Assembly: GCF_002505485.1 (NCBI RefSeq)
Contig: NZ_DAVG01000073.1
Span: forward strand, 1 to 38,537
Length of the DNA stretch: 38,537 bases
From: Methanosarcina sp. UBA5
GTDB taxonomy: Archaea; Halobacteriota; Methanosarcinia; Methanosarcinales; Methanosarcinaceae
Direction of reading: 5' to 3'
Positions 1 to 7,806 of the stretch are shown here, piece after piece (within the stretch, counting starts at the first letter, position 1; each line of letters begins with the position of its first letter). The position numbers and the translations under genes were made by a program. The notes under the pieces were generated by a model. That model had not been told where the DNA came from and did no database searches. It worked only from the letters and a program-made list of their open reading frames with translations.

Positions 1-277
1 AAAATTCTCCACTTGCGACCTTAGGAGGCATTTCGCCAAGGCCCATTGCACCGGCTCCGCCTTTGCACATTTGATCTTCACCTAGGGTATAGAATTCCTC
101 GCCTGTTCTTCTCACTCTGTCAACCAGCTGGCAGTGCCTCATAGTCTCATCTACTTTCTTAATTCCCTCTGGAACTTCCCCTCCTTTTGGAACCAGTTTT
201 ACTGCAACAGGAGAAGTTGTGAGTTTAAGGCAGTCTACAAGTTCTTGCCCATATTTATTTATCTCTTTAATATCCAT
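1..277 (-). CDS. DUF169 family protein, 3' part outside window
   Basis: The reverse strand is open from an ATG at 277 to the window edge (92 codons) and begins MDIKEINKYGQELVDCLKL. It contains the stretch SPVAVKLVPKGGEVPEG and a CKGGAGAMGLGE segment, which match my recollection of the DUF169 (COG2043) family common in methanogens. The biochemical role of that family is unknown to me. The protein is incomplete because the C-terminal part lies beyond base 1. There is no strong Shine-Dalgarno sequence upstream (GAGCTGAGAAC before the ATG). The assignment rests on recalled family patterns, so it is moderately confident as to family and certain as to an open coding frame. Confidence 0.72.
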   Translation of the reverse strand, partial: MDIKEINKYGQELVDCLKLTTSPVAVKLVPKGGEVPEGIKKVDETMRHCQLVDRVRRTGEEFYTLGEDQMCKGGAGAMGLGEMPPKVASGEF

Positions 278-591
278 GTTCTCAGCTCGGGTTTTGAAAC
301 TTTTGTTAGTTCTGATAGAGTAATACTGTTTTAGTATTTAATAAGTGTATTTAAAAGTCGTTTGTCTATTGTCTAGTCATGGGTAAATTAGATATGGCCA
401 GTCTTTGATCAAACTTTTTTCTAAAAAGACGTCACATCAGTTATGAGCAAATTATACATGACCAGATTCGATATAAGCATTCCCGAGTTTATATGTATAC
501 AGGTAATTTTTCACAGTACTTCATGATCTGCTGATTTTCTTCAGTACTATGTATCTTTTTAAAGGAAATGAAAAAGTACTATAGAAAAAAA
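278..591. other. AT-rich spacer with a hairpin repeat
   Basis: No convincing gene. The stretch 404-428 reads TTTGATCAAAC followed by a CTTTTT-TCT-AAAAAG hairpin. It shares TTTGATCAAACTTTTT with the stronger tandem hairpins at 35916-35966, so it looks like a degenerate copy of a dispersed intergenic repeat. The forward ORF at 134-334 runs antisense to the DUF169 gene and is not credible. Confidence 0.4.
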
Positions 592-921
592 TCACTCCAA
601 CTTATCAAAGATAATTTTCATCTTTCCCATTTCTCGAGCAAGATTATTCGAAATCATGCCATTTTCGAGCAAGAAAGCATTCATTACTGCTGCCGGAACA
701 AGACAAGTAGGTGTAAGGGGCATTTCAGCCATTTTCTGGCCAAGTACAATTTCGGGACCCCCAATAAGGTATTTCATTTCCATATCAAAATGTGTGCCCC
801 ACTTCTTAAGTTTTTCGCATGTAGTCTTAATATGTATGTGAGTGCTCTTTCCCTCTTTAGTGGCAATTATCTCCTCTTTATCGTTATTTTTCTCCTGAAA
901 CATCGTATCGTTTTTCGGCAT
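592..921 (-). CDS. small conserved-looking hypothetical protein
   Basis: A 109-residue ORF with ATG starts at 921 and 903 (Met7). The N-terminal 25 residues are polar and Lys/Glu-rich. The remainder has the texture of a compact domain: an I-x-T-x-C element near residue 33, a TPTCLVPAAVMNAF segment near residue 72, then an amphipathic tail. This cysteine layout resembles small methanogen proteins of the DUF6951 type as I remember them, but I cannot confirm it. It is preferred over the overlapping forward ORF 568-999 because that one lacks any recognisable domain texture. No strong ribosome-binding site is seen at either start. It is transcribed toward the DUF169 gene, but a 314-bp gap argues against a shared operon. 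Function unknown. Confidence 0.5.
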   Translation of the reverse strand: MPKNDTMFQEKNNDKEEIIATKEGKSTHIHIKTTCEKLKKWGTHFDMEMKYLIGGPEIVLGQKMAEMPLTPTCLVPAAVMNAFLLENGMISNNLAREMGKMKIIFDKLE

Positions 922-1399
922 AAAGGATCTAAATTGAAAATTAATATTTCAGTTTTAGTCTGCCGGAGAATTATTTATCAGATTTTATATAATTTTTAAT
1001 ATATATCATTTTTCCTCACTGCGTTTGTGAACTTACTTTCAGATATTTGTTTACGACTCTGTAATATATACTTAGAATTCTGTATCTGTATTTACAGTTC
1101 TCTTATCTAATTTTACAGGTACAAGCAGGATGCAAAATTGAGTTTTTTCTGGTTGCCTGATCGTAAAGTTCTTATACGATTCTATTTGTATTGATTAGTC
1201 CATAGCAAATATGCTAATTAAGTACTCCTGCTAATATAATTAATATATAATCAGAGCAATAAGCAATAAGTATGCTTATGCCCTGACACGATCACCAGAT
1301 CAGGATAATCAGGATTACAGTATATTTACAATAGGAAAATACATAAATAATCATTAAAGATAAGCATTGTATAATTTTAATACACGATGAGGTTTTAAT
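922..1399. other. 478-bp AT-rich spacer upstream of rps8e
   Basis: No coding region is seen. There are short direct repeats (CAATAAG twice near 1258-1271; TCAGGATAA/TCAGGATTA near 1300-1317). Just before rps8e lie a TATA-like TTGTATAATTTT near 1366-1377 and a GATGAGGTTT ribosome-binding site. The rest shows nothing recognisable. Confidence 0.4.
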
Positions 1400-1777
1400 A
1401 TGAGATGGCAAGGTAGCTCCAAAAGAAAAGTAACCGGTGGGAAAGTTATTGCTGCCCGCGGGAAGCGCAAGTTTGAAATGGGCCGTGAGTCTGCGGAAAC
1501 CCGTATAAGTGAAATAAAGAGGAAAAATGTTCACACAATGGGAGGCAACAGGAAGGTAAGACTTCTTCAGTGCAATATTGCAAACATAACCAATCCCAAA
1601 GATGGAAAAACCACCTCTGCTCCCATTGAGACAGTTCTCGACAACGTTGCAAACAAACACTACGTCAGGCGTAACATTCTGACAAAAGGCTCCGTAATCA
1701 GGACTTCTCTTGGAACTGCGAAAGTTACAAGCAGACCAGGGCAAGATGGAGTTGTAAATGCTGTATTAATTGAATAA
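1400..1777 (+). CDS. rps8e: 30S ribosomal protein S8e
   Basis: A 125-residue basic protein starting MRWQGSSKRKVTGGK, the typical archaeal S8e N-terminus, with the family features RGKRKFEMGRE, ETRI, and VRRNILTKGSVIRT near the C-terminus. It is a structural component of the small ribosomal subunit, found in archaea and eukaryotes but not bacteria. The ATG is preceded by GATGAGG about 6 bases upstream, and length is normal for archaeal S8e. A GC-rich hairpin lies 15 bases past the stop. The gene stands alone here, between a spacer and an Lrp-type regulator, rather than in a ribosomal operon. Very secure by sequence pattern. Confidence 0.96.
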   Translation: MRWQGSSKRKVTGGKVIAARGKRKFEMGRESAETRISEIKRKNVHTMGGNRKVRLLQCNIANITNPKDGKTTSAPIETVLDNVANKHYVRRNILTKGSVIRTSLGTAKVTSRPGQDGVVNAVLIE

Positions 1778-1792
1778 TTTAAATCTAATTTA

Positions 1793-1807
1793 CCCCGGAG
1801 ACCGGGG
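1793..1807 (+). terminator. GC hairpin between rps8e and the Lrp gene
   Basis: CCCCGG-AGA-CCGGGG forms a perfect 6-bp stem with a 3-base loop, 15 bases after the rps8e stop. It is not followed by a long T run (ACTCTTTG follows), so it may be a processing or stability hairpin, or an operator for the downstream regulator, rather than a classical terminator. Confidence 0.45.
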
Positions 1808-1848
1808 ACTCTTTGTCAAATTCCCTTACCTTTGTGCCGGTGACCAAC

Positions 1849-2340
1849 ATGGATGAAAAGATTCGACATATACTGGAAATTCTTGAGACTGATGCACGAA
1901 CGAGTCCAGAGGAAATAGCATCCCTTACAGATATGTCTGCACAGGAGGTTTCCCAAGCGATTGCAAAACTTGAAGAGACGGGAGTTATCCGGCACTACAA
2001 AACCATAGTTGATTGGGATCTGGTCGGGGAAAACTATGTTTATGCCGTTATTGAGCTGAAGGTTACTCTCGAGCGCAATCAGGGCTATCAGGCAATTGCA
2101 GAAAGAATCTATAAGTTTCCGGAAGTCAGGTCAGTCAGGCTTCTATCTGGAAATTATGACATATCCCTTACTGTCCGGGGAAAATCGATGAAGGATGTGG
2201 CCTTTTTCGTAGCAGAGAAAATTGCAACCCTTGATCAGGTACAGAGCACTTCAACCCACTTCGTACTGAAAACCTACAAAGAAGATGGGGTTATCCTCCA
2301 TGAACCTGAAACAATTCAAAGGCTGCCAGTATCATTTTGA
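1849..2340 (+). CDS. Lrp/AsnC family transcriptional regulator
   Basis: A 163-residue protein with an N-terminal winged helix-turn-helix (residues about 1-55: TSPEEIASLTDMSAQEVSQAIAKLEETGVI, then the short wing HYKTIVD) and a C-terminal RAM/AsnC ligand-binding domain (YVYAVIELKV, FPEVRSVRLLSGNYDISLTVRGKS). Such proteins are local amino-acid-responsive regulators. The ATG at 1849 is chosen because a GGTGA ribosome-binding site sits 5 bases upstream. An in-frame TTG at 1813 would add 12 residues but lies against the GC hairpin. The class I aminotransferase starting 80 bases downstream is its likely partner or target, a pairing inferred from position. Ligand unknown. Confidence 0.92.
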   Translation: MDEKIRHILEILETDARTSPEEIASLTDMSAQEVSQAIAKLEETGVIRHYKTIVDWDLVGENYVYAVIELKVTLERNQGYQAIAERIYKFPEVRSVRLLSGNYDISLTVRGKSMKDVAFFVAEKIATLDQVQSTSTHFVLKTYKEDGVILHEPETIQRLPVSF

Positions 2341-2420
2341 TACGAACCGTTTCAGAGCCTGATTTCTCTATCCGATTTTACATTTCATAATACTTATATA
2401 ATTTTTAAAGGGTGTTTTGC

Positions 2421-3602
2421 TTGAGACCTCCATGTAATCCTTCGAAGTTTGTTGCCGACGCTGTGAAAGAAATCCCCCCTTCAGGAATACGCCGTTTTTT
2501 TGATCTGGTTTCCGGACTTGAGGATGTAATTTCCCTTGGTGTAGGAGAGCCTGACTTTATTACTCCATGGCACATCCGTGAAATGTGTATTCATTCTCTG
2601 GAAAAGGGGCAAACTTCATATACCTCAAATTACGGGCTTCCGGAACTCAGAGACGAACTTACCAGAACCTATTACAGGCGTTATGGTCTGGACTATAACC
2701 CTTCATCGGAGATACTCATCACAACAGGTGTGAGTGAAGCTCTGGATATAGCAATAAGGACAGTGGTTAATCCTGGCGATGAGGTTATTGTCGTCCAGCC
2801 CTCTTATGTGGCATATGTACCTTCGGTTGTTCTTGCAGGAGGTAAGCCGGTTATTGTTTCTACCCATAGGGACGATGAATTTAGTCTGACTGCAGAAGCC
2901 CTCAAACCTGCAATAACGGATAAGACGAAAGCAATAATTCTCAACTTCCCAAGCAATCCTACAGGAGCGATAATGGTAAAGGAAGGCCTTGAGGACATTG
3001 CTGACCTGGTTGTGGAAAATGACCTGTTTGTTATCTCAGACGAAGTTTACGAGTGCCTTACCTATGAAGGCAAGCATGTCCCATTATCTTCTCTTGACGG
3101 TATGAAAGAGCGGACTGTTATGCTTAACGGGTTTTCCAAGGCTTATGCAATGACAGGGCTCAGGCTCGGTTTTGCAATGGGTTCTCCTGAGATTATACAT
3201 TCAATGATGATGATCCATCAGTACTCCATGCTCTGTGCTCCGATAACAGCTCAAATTGGAGCAATCGAGGCACTCCGTCATGGTAAAGATGAAGTGGCAA
3301 GAATGGTCCGGGAATATGACCGACGCAGGCACTTTATTGTCAGGGGCTTTAACAGGATAGGGCTTGAATGCTGCAAACCTAAAGGGGCGTTTTACGCCTT
3401 CCCTTATATAGGAAATACTGGACTTTCTTCCTCCACATTTGCAGAGCGCCTTCTGGACGAAAAGAAAGTTGTTACAATTCCCGGAGACGTTTTTGGACAG
3501 GCAGGCGAAGGCTTCTTGCGCTGCTCTTACGCAGCATCCATAGATGATATTAGAAAAGCGTTAGATAGAATGGAGGACTTTGTGGACGGGTTAAATCAGT
3601 AA
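2421..3602 (+). CDS. PLP-dependent class I/II aminotransferase
   Basis: A 393-residue fold-type I aminotransferase of the aspartate/alanine aminotransferase group. Visible family features are ISLGVGEPDF near the N-terminus, TSYTSNYGLPELRD, the NFPSNPTGAI motif, ISDEVYECL, and the PLP lysine in GFSKAYAMTGLRLGF (about Lys240). The C-terminal FLRCSYAAS supplies the substrate-carboxylate arginine. It probably transfers an amino group between an amino acid and 2-oxoglutarate; the exact substrate cannot be read. I chose TTG at 2421 because GGTG sits 6 bases upstream. The GTG at 2412 would lie inside that site. A TATA-like CTTATATAA at 2392-2400 implies a promoter of its own close to the start. The upstream Lrp/AsnC gene is a plausible regulator. 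Confidence 0.93.
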   Translation: MRPPCNPSKFVADAVKEIPPSGIRRFFDLVSGLEDVISLGVGEPDFITPWHIREMCIHSLEKGQTSYTSNYGLPELRDELTRTYYRRYGLDYNPSSEILITTGVSEALDIAIRTVVNPGDEVIVVQPSYVAYVPSVVLAGGKPVIVSTHRDDEFSLTAEALKPAITDKTKAIILNFPSNPTGAIMVKEGLEDIADLVVENDLFVISDEVYECLTYEGKHVPLSSLDGMKERTVMLNGFSKAYAMTGLRLGFAMGSPEIIHSMMMIHQYSMLCAPITAQIGAIEALRHGKDEVARMVREYDRRRHFIVRGFNRIGLECCKPKGAFYAFPYIGNTGLSSSTFAERLLDEKKVVTIPGDVFGQAGEGFLRCSYAASIDDIRKALDRMEDFVDGLNQ

Positions 3603-3816
3603 ATTCAGCAAGAGCTCTCCCATCACTTTCCAAAATTTCCATTGAACCTGTTTTTATTTAGTTTTTGTTGTCAACTTTGTCTCCGGCATCTGCTTTAGTC
3701 CTTGAAGTTGAGGAAATTTTGTATTATTTGCTTATTTTTGAGTATATTACTTAATTCTTCAATTTTTAAGGACATATCTCAAATTCATAAAACCCTGCGA
3801 CTGCCGAAGTTAGTTA

Positions 3817-3826
3817 ATTATATATA
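3817..3826 (+). promoter_or_regulatory. TATA-like box for the ArcS-core gene
   Basis: AATTATATAT at 3817-3826, centred about 27 bases before 3848. This predicts transcription starting almost at the coding start, consistent with a leaderless or very short leader, since no ribosome-binding site is seen. Confidence 0.45.
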
Positions 3827-3856
3827 CAATTTCCAGGCTCACTTATCTTGACGTTT

Positions 3857-4540
3857 ATGAAACCCATTATTCCTGAAGATGAGCGTTCTAAAGAGCCTCT
3901 TGACACTGATAGAGTAATTTATCACCCGGATATGATAAAGGCTAATGAATGGATCTTGAATGAATATGAAGCTCCATATAGGGAACTCTGTATTTTTGTT
4001 CCCTGTGCCAAAAGGAAACCCTATCATGAAAGTCCCTCTCATAAAAAATTCGATCGAATAATCTTCGGGATTGCAAAACCTGAGGATGTACATATAGTAA
4101 CCTTTGGAACCTGTGGAATTACCCCCAGGGAACTTGATACGCAATATCCTTTCATGCATTATAGCTTTATGATGGGCAAATGTAACGTGGCAAAAATTAA
4201 AAGAGATTTTATAAAAATGGAAAGCGAAAGACTTGCCGCTTATCTTGAAAAGACGAGAGAAAACTACAGGTACAGGATAGCTTACTGTATTGGGGATTTC
4301 CGAACTGCAATGGAAAAAGCCGTAGAAATAGTTAACATAGAAGTTGACATCGTGCCGAGAGAATCAACTATTCAGAAGATGATCCAGCCAGACAAGCCTT
4401 TTATCTATAATAGCCTCTCCTCAAGAGAGTACCTTCAGGACTTTTCAGACTCGATCACGGATGCCCTTAAGCTCCCGAGGAGAAAAGTAGGACTTAAAGA
4501 AGATCTCTCGGTTGATGACGCTGACTGGTACCTTCTTTAA
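3857..4540 (+). CDS. stand-alone ArcS-core (DUF5591) protein
   Basis: A 227-residue protein with the motif PCAKRKPYHESPSH at residues 49-62. This fits the PC-x3-KPY-x2-S-x2-H signature described for archaeosine synthase ArcS, the enzyme that modifies preQ0 at position 15 of archaeal tRNA. Full-length ArcS proteins are much longer and carry degenerate TGT-like and PUA domains; here only the core is present. Downstream, FGTCGITPRELDTQYPFMHY and the NSLSSREYLQDF segment are also like that domain. It may be a partner of, or paralogue to, the main ArcS. The start could also be TTG at 3848 (three more residues). Neither has a clear ribosome-binding site, and a TATA box at 3817 suggests a leaderless mRNA. 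The family call is solid; the activity is inferred. Confidence 0.8.
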   Translation: MKPIIPEDERSKEPLDTDRVIYHPDMIKANEWILNEYEAPYRELCIFVPCAKRKPYHESPSHKKFDRIIFGIAKPEDVHIVTFGTCGITPRELDTQYPFMHYSFMMGKCNVAKIKRDFIKMESERLAAYLEKTRENYRYRIAYCIGDFRTAMEKAVEIVNIEVDIVPRESTIQKMIQPDKPFIYNSLSSREYLQDFSDSITDALKLPRRKVGLKEDLSVDDADWYLL

Positions 4541-4739
4541 AAAAAACTCTCTCTTTCTCTTTTCTCTCTTTTAATTCAGGTAAAAGCTTAATTTAGATAA
4601 AAGCTGTAGTTTCTTTTCTTTTGAAACCTTACAGATCTAGGATGTTCCCGTTTGTTTATTAACTCATTCAATTTTGCAATTATATTTTGAAGGGCTCTTG
4701 CAAGTACTGTATCAATAACTGTTTTTTAACTGCACATTA
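4541..4739. other. spacer between the ArcS-core gene and the MITE
   Basis: AT-rich. The first 25 bases after the stop are C/T-rich (CTCTCTCTTTCTCTTTTCTC), which could serve as an archaeal T-rich terminator for the ArcS-core gene. No gene is seen. Confidence 0.35.
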
Positions 4740-4870
4740 AGAGCCTATTCGAAAAGTGTTGTGACCTACTGTAACTTACCATTAGCAATATGTAAACCGG
4801 AATGTATACTCTGATATTATGGACATGTTGTAACTTTTCAACATCATTACTGACTTTTCGGATAGGCTCT
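4740..4870 (+). mobile_element. 131-bp MITE-like element, left copy
   Basis: Inverted terminal repeats AGAGCCTATTCGAAAAGT (4740-4757) and its complement at 4853-4870 match at 17 of 18 positions. Both ends are flanked by TA, which may be a target duplication. There is no internal ORF. The first 37 bases match the reverse complement of the element at 7520-7653 at about 34 positions (GTTGTGACCTACTGTAACT is shared), so these are two copies of one family. The left copy ends 64 bases before the DUF2207 start and may influence its promoter. The parent insertion sequence is not in the window. Confidence 0.75.
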
Positions 4871-4934
4871 TAGTAAAAAACTCTTGAAAAACTATTAATA
4901 TTATAAAAATAATAAAGAGTTTGAGGAATTCGGT

Positions 4935-6785
4935 TTGCGCCTTTCAAATAGTTCCGTTGAACCAATAATGGACGTAAATATTGTTTTTATAGCTTTGAAA
5001 GTGGCTATTCTTTTCCTTTTCGTTCTCTGCCTGGTGCACTCAGCCAGTGCAAGAGACTACACCTTGGAAGGAGCTACATCGAATATAACTATTGATCCTA
5101 GCGGCATAGTTCACATTGAAGAATCGATATCATACACTTTTGAGGGACATTACAACAGAGTTTTCAGGAAACTTAAGGTGTTGCCCGGAGAATCCATTCA
5201 GAACATTAAGGGGCATTGTTCAGATGAAGCGTGTAAATTCAGTGTTAATCCGACTTCCGAGGGATATGAACTTGAAGGTTCGCTTCCGAGCTCCACTCCT
5301 GAAAAAGTGACTTTTTTTATTTCCTACGATCACTATGGCGCAGTCAAAGTCCACAAGGATGTTTCCGAATTCCAATACAAGCTGTGGGGCGACGAATGGG
5401 AAAAACCTCTGGGAAACCTGAGAGGAAGAATTTCGCTCCCTGTTAATAACGAAAGTGAGCTTCAGTACTGGATTCATCCTACTGGCTATACACAGGTAGT
5501 AAGTGTAGAGCATAACGTCCTCAATTTAAGGACAGCGGAGATTCCCTCCAATCAATGGTATGAAATCAGAGTGGTTTTTCCGAGAATTGCATCTCCGAAT
5601 TCCAGCATTGTTCAGATAGATAATGAAGAGGGCCTTGCACAAATAAAATCCATTGAAAATGAATACCAAACTAAAGGCTCGTTGTTAAAGAATTTTTATA
5701 ATTTTACTATTTTGTTTGTACTCCTAGCCCTGGCATTTCCTTTCCTGATATACTTCAAATATGGCAGAGAACCAAAAATTAACTACGATGCTATATATGA
5801 GAGGGAGCCTCCCACGAATTCCAGACCTGCCGTGGTTAATGCCATCGTGCTGGGTAAGATGGGAATTCCTACTATGAACGGATTTACTGCTACAATTATG
5901 GATCTTGTTAACCTTGGTTATATCTCTTTGCTCACTGTAAAATCAGAAGAGAAAAAGGTATTAGGTCTGTTCAAATCCGAATCTGAAGACATTCTGATCG
6001 AGATTCTCGACAATAATTCTTTTATGGGAGCTAAAAAGGATCGGCGGCAATTGGAAGATTTCGAAAAAGATGCATTCAATTTATTAAGAAGTCATGCTTC
6101 CGGAGATAAAGTCTTCTGGAATAAACTGAAAGAGGAGCTTGGGGACGGAACAGCTTTCTATGAGTTTGTCACTTCCTGGAATGAAAAAGTTAAAGCACAT
6201 ACCGCATTCGATAAGCTCTTCCTGTCCACAGGAAACAAGTATGTATTTGGGTTTGGTTTAGCCACTGTGATTGCGGGATTTCTTTGTTTCTTCGTAGCCT
6301 CGGAGTACTTCCCCACAGACGAGTTTCCATTAGCATCAAGTCTGAATATGCTTATCTTCTTAATCATTGTATTAGGGATCGTTATTATATTGATCTCTGT
6401 GATATTCAAAAAGGTGTTTGGGCGATGGACTCCAGAAGGAAGACTCTACTATGAACGCTGGAATAATTTTAAGAAATATCTTACGGATTTTTCAGCTCTC
6501 AAAGAGCATCCTCCGGAATCAATAAAGATCTGGGACTGTTATCTGGTTTATGCAACCGCTCTCGGAATTGCACAAGAAGTCATTCATAACATGTCTCTGA
6601 TCGTTCCTTCTGAAGTGCAGGAAGGGAGTTCCTTTTATCCCGTAAGCAGCAGTTATGTCTTATTTGATTCCGGCTTTGGAAGCGCCTACGCATCATCCTC
6701 TCCATCTGGAAGTGGAGACGGCGGGGTCGGCGGTATAGGCGGCATAGGGGGAGGCTCCGGTGGAGGCGGTGGCGGTGCAGATTAA
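4935..6785 (+). CDS. DUF2207 membrane protein with Gly-rich tail
   Basis: A 616-residue protein. After a signal segment (hydrophobic run KVAILFLFVLCLVHSASA, residues about 22-39) comes an extracytoplasmic beta-rich domain (about 40-250, DYTLEGATSNITIDPSGIVHIEESISYTF) typical of DUF2207. A transmembrane helix follows (FTILFVLLALAFPFLIYF), then a soluble region starting near REPPTNSRPAVVNAIVLGKMG, two further helices near residues 433-495, and a C-terminal tail GGVGGIGGIGGGSGGGGGG. This layout is usual for the family, whose function is unknown. The TTG at 4935 has GAGG 8 bases upstream; an ATG at 4968 is an alternative that removes 11 residues. LemA follows after 18 bases, a pairing also seen for Gly-tailed proteins in bacteria. 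The pair is bracketed by inverted MITE copies. Confidence 0.88.
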   Translation: MRLSNSSVEPIMDVNIVFIALKVAILFLFVLCLVHSASARDYTLEGATSNITIDPSGIVHIEESISYTFEGHYNRVFRKLKVLPGESIQNIKGHCSDEACKFSVNPTSEGYELEGSLPSSTPEKVTFFISYDHYGAVKVHKDVSEFQYKLWGDEWEKPLGNLRGRISLPVNNESELQYWIHPTGYTQVVSVEHNVLNLRTAEIPSNQWYEIRVVFPRIASPNSSIVQIDNEEGLAQIKSIENEYQTKGSLLKNFYNFTILFVLLALAFPFLIYFKYGREPKINYDAIYEREPPTNSRPAVVNAIVLGKMGIPTMNGFTATIMDLVNLGYISLLTVKSEEKKVLGLFKSESEDILIEILDNNSFMGAKKDRRQLEDFEKDAFNLLRSHASGDKVFWNKLKEELGDGTAFYEFVTSWNEKVKAHTAFDKLFLSTGNKYVFGFGLATVIAGFLCFFVASEYFPTDEFPLASSLNMLIFLIIVLGIVIILISVIFKKVFGRWTPEGRLYYERWNNFKKYLTDFSALKEHPPESIKIWDCYLVYATALGIAQEVIHNMSLIVPSEVQEGSSFYPVSSSYVLFDSGFGSAYASSSPSGSGDGGVGGIGGIGGGSGGGGGGAD

Positions 6786-6803
6786 AGTGCTCCGAATTAA
6801 GAG

Positions 6804-7364
6804 ATGGTGATCTGTTTGCTAGTAGAAATTTTGGTAATAGTAGCACTGATTCTCGGTTTGCTCTTCGTTATAATTTACAATAGCCTCATTAAGCAGCGGA
6901 ACAGAGTAGAAAACGCCTGGGCTCAGATAGAAGTCCAGCTAAAAAGACGTCACGACCTTATCCCTAACCTGCTGGAAACAGTTAAAGGATATGCAAAACA
7001 CGAAAAAAACCTTTTCGAAAACATTGCAAAAGCCAGGACTGCAGTTATGTCCGCAAATAATGTAAAGGAAACTGCAGAAGCGTCTAATTACCTGTCTTCG
7101 ACCCTGAAATCCCTATTTGCAGTTGCAGAGAATTATCCTGACCTGAAAGCCAATCAGAACTTTTTACAGCTCCAGAAAGACCTCCTAGAAGCCGAGAACA
7201 AAATTGCCTATGCAAGACAATTTTATAATGATACCGTTATGAAGTATAATATTAGCATTCAAACAATTCCGACAAATATCATTGCATCCCTAACAGGTTT
7301 CCAGAAAAAAGAGTTATTTGAAACCACGCAAACAGAAAGGGAAGTCCCCAAGGTTGAATTTTGA
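6804..7364 (+). CDS. lemA: LemA family protein
   Basis: A 186-residue protein with one N-terminal transmembrane helix (VEILVIVALILGLLFVIIY). It is followed by the LemA signature NSLIKQRNRVENAWAQIEVQLKRRHDLIPNLLETVKGYAKHE and a long helical domain with KARTAVM, NFLQLQKDLLEAENKIAYARQFYND and a C-terminal FQKKELFET. LemA proteins are membrane-anchored helical-bundle proteins, usually paired with TPM or DUF2207 partners; their exact role is unsettled. A TTG at 6816 is a serious alternative start because GGTGA lies about 4 bases before it, whereas the ATG at 6804 has none. The gene is 18 bases after the DUF2207 gene, so both are likely co-transcribed. Confidence 0.93.
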   Translation: MVICLLVEILVIVALILGLLFVIIYNSLIKQRNRVENAWAQIEVQLKRRHDLIPNLLETVKGYAKHEKNLFENIAKARTAVMSANNVKETAEASNYLSSTLKSLFAVAENYPDLKANQNFLQLQKDLLEAENKIAYARQFYNDTVMKYNISIQTIPTNIIASLTGFQKKELFETTQTEREVPKVEF

Positions 7365-7519
7365 TCCAATCCCGATAACAATTCTGGAAATTCTTAATAA
7401 TTAAGGATAAAAATAGCTATTAGAATGAATTCATTGGTTGACGAAGCCTTAACAGAATGCTGCCCTAAAATACTTTAATTCAATTCATTTGAGAACTTTC
7501 CTCAACGCCCGAATGCTCA

Positions 7520-7653
7520 AGAGCCTATCCAAAAAGTCGATAATGGCACGCTGTATAAGTTATAATAGATCATATTATCGAATATTATTTACGTTGTGTA
7601 TATTGCCAATTGTAACAGTTACAGTAGGTCACAACATTTTTCGGACAGGCTCT
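7520..7653 (-). mobile_element. 134-bp MITE-like element, right copy
   Basis: Ends AGAGCCTATCCAAAAAGTCG and (complement) AGAGCCTGTCCGAAAAATGT form imperfect terminal inverted repeats. Read on the reverse strand it aligns with the copy at 4740-4870, strongest over the first 50 bases and the last 20. No clear target duplication. The forward ORF at 7489-7692 crosses it and is not considered a gene. Confidence 0.72.
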
Positions 7654-7672
7654 AAGTTGAAATTGCTTTTCT

Positions 7673-7787
7673 GGCTTTGTAGAAAACTATGAAATAACTA
7701 ATTCTCATTAATTTAAACTGGATGTCGTTATTTCTCTTTATATATTATTAGCCTCTAAAGCTGATATAGATAGGTTTCTACAAAGCC
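7673..7787. mobile_element. 115-bp inverted-repeat element, second family
   Basis: GGCTTTGTAGAAAACTAT (7673-7690) is repeated inverted at 7770-7787 with one mismatch, with an AT-rich interior and no ORF. The tips resemble those of the element at 23850-23948. It begins 20 bases after the previous MITE and ends 20 bases before the stop codon of the large surface-protein gene, so this spacer is an insertion hotspot. Confidence 0.62.
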
Positions 7788-7806
7788 TTTTTTCGACCTC
7801 AGAGCT

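Noticed and set aside
568..999. Forward ORF of 143 codons
   Set aside because: It runs antisense to the more domain-like 592-921 gene and has no recognisable motif.
7489..7692. Forward ORF of 67 codons after lemA
   Set aside because: It crosses the MITE copy and is explained by its sequence.
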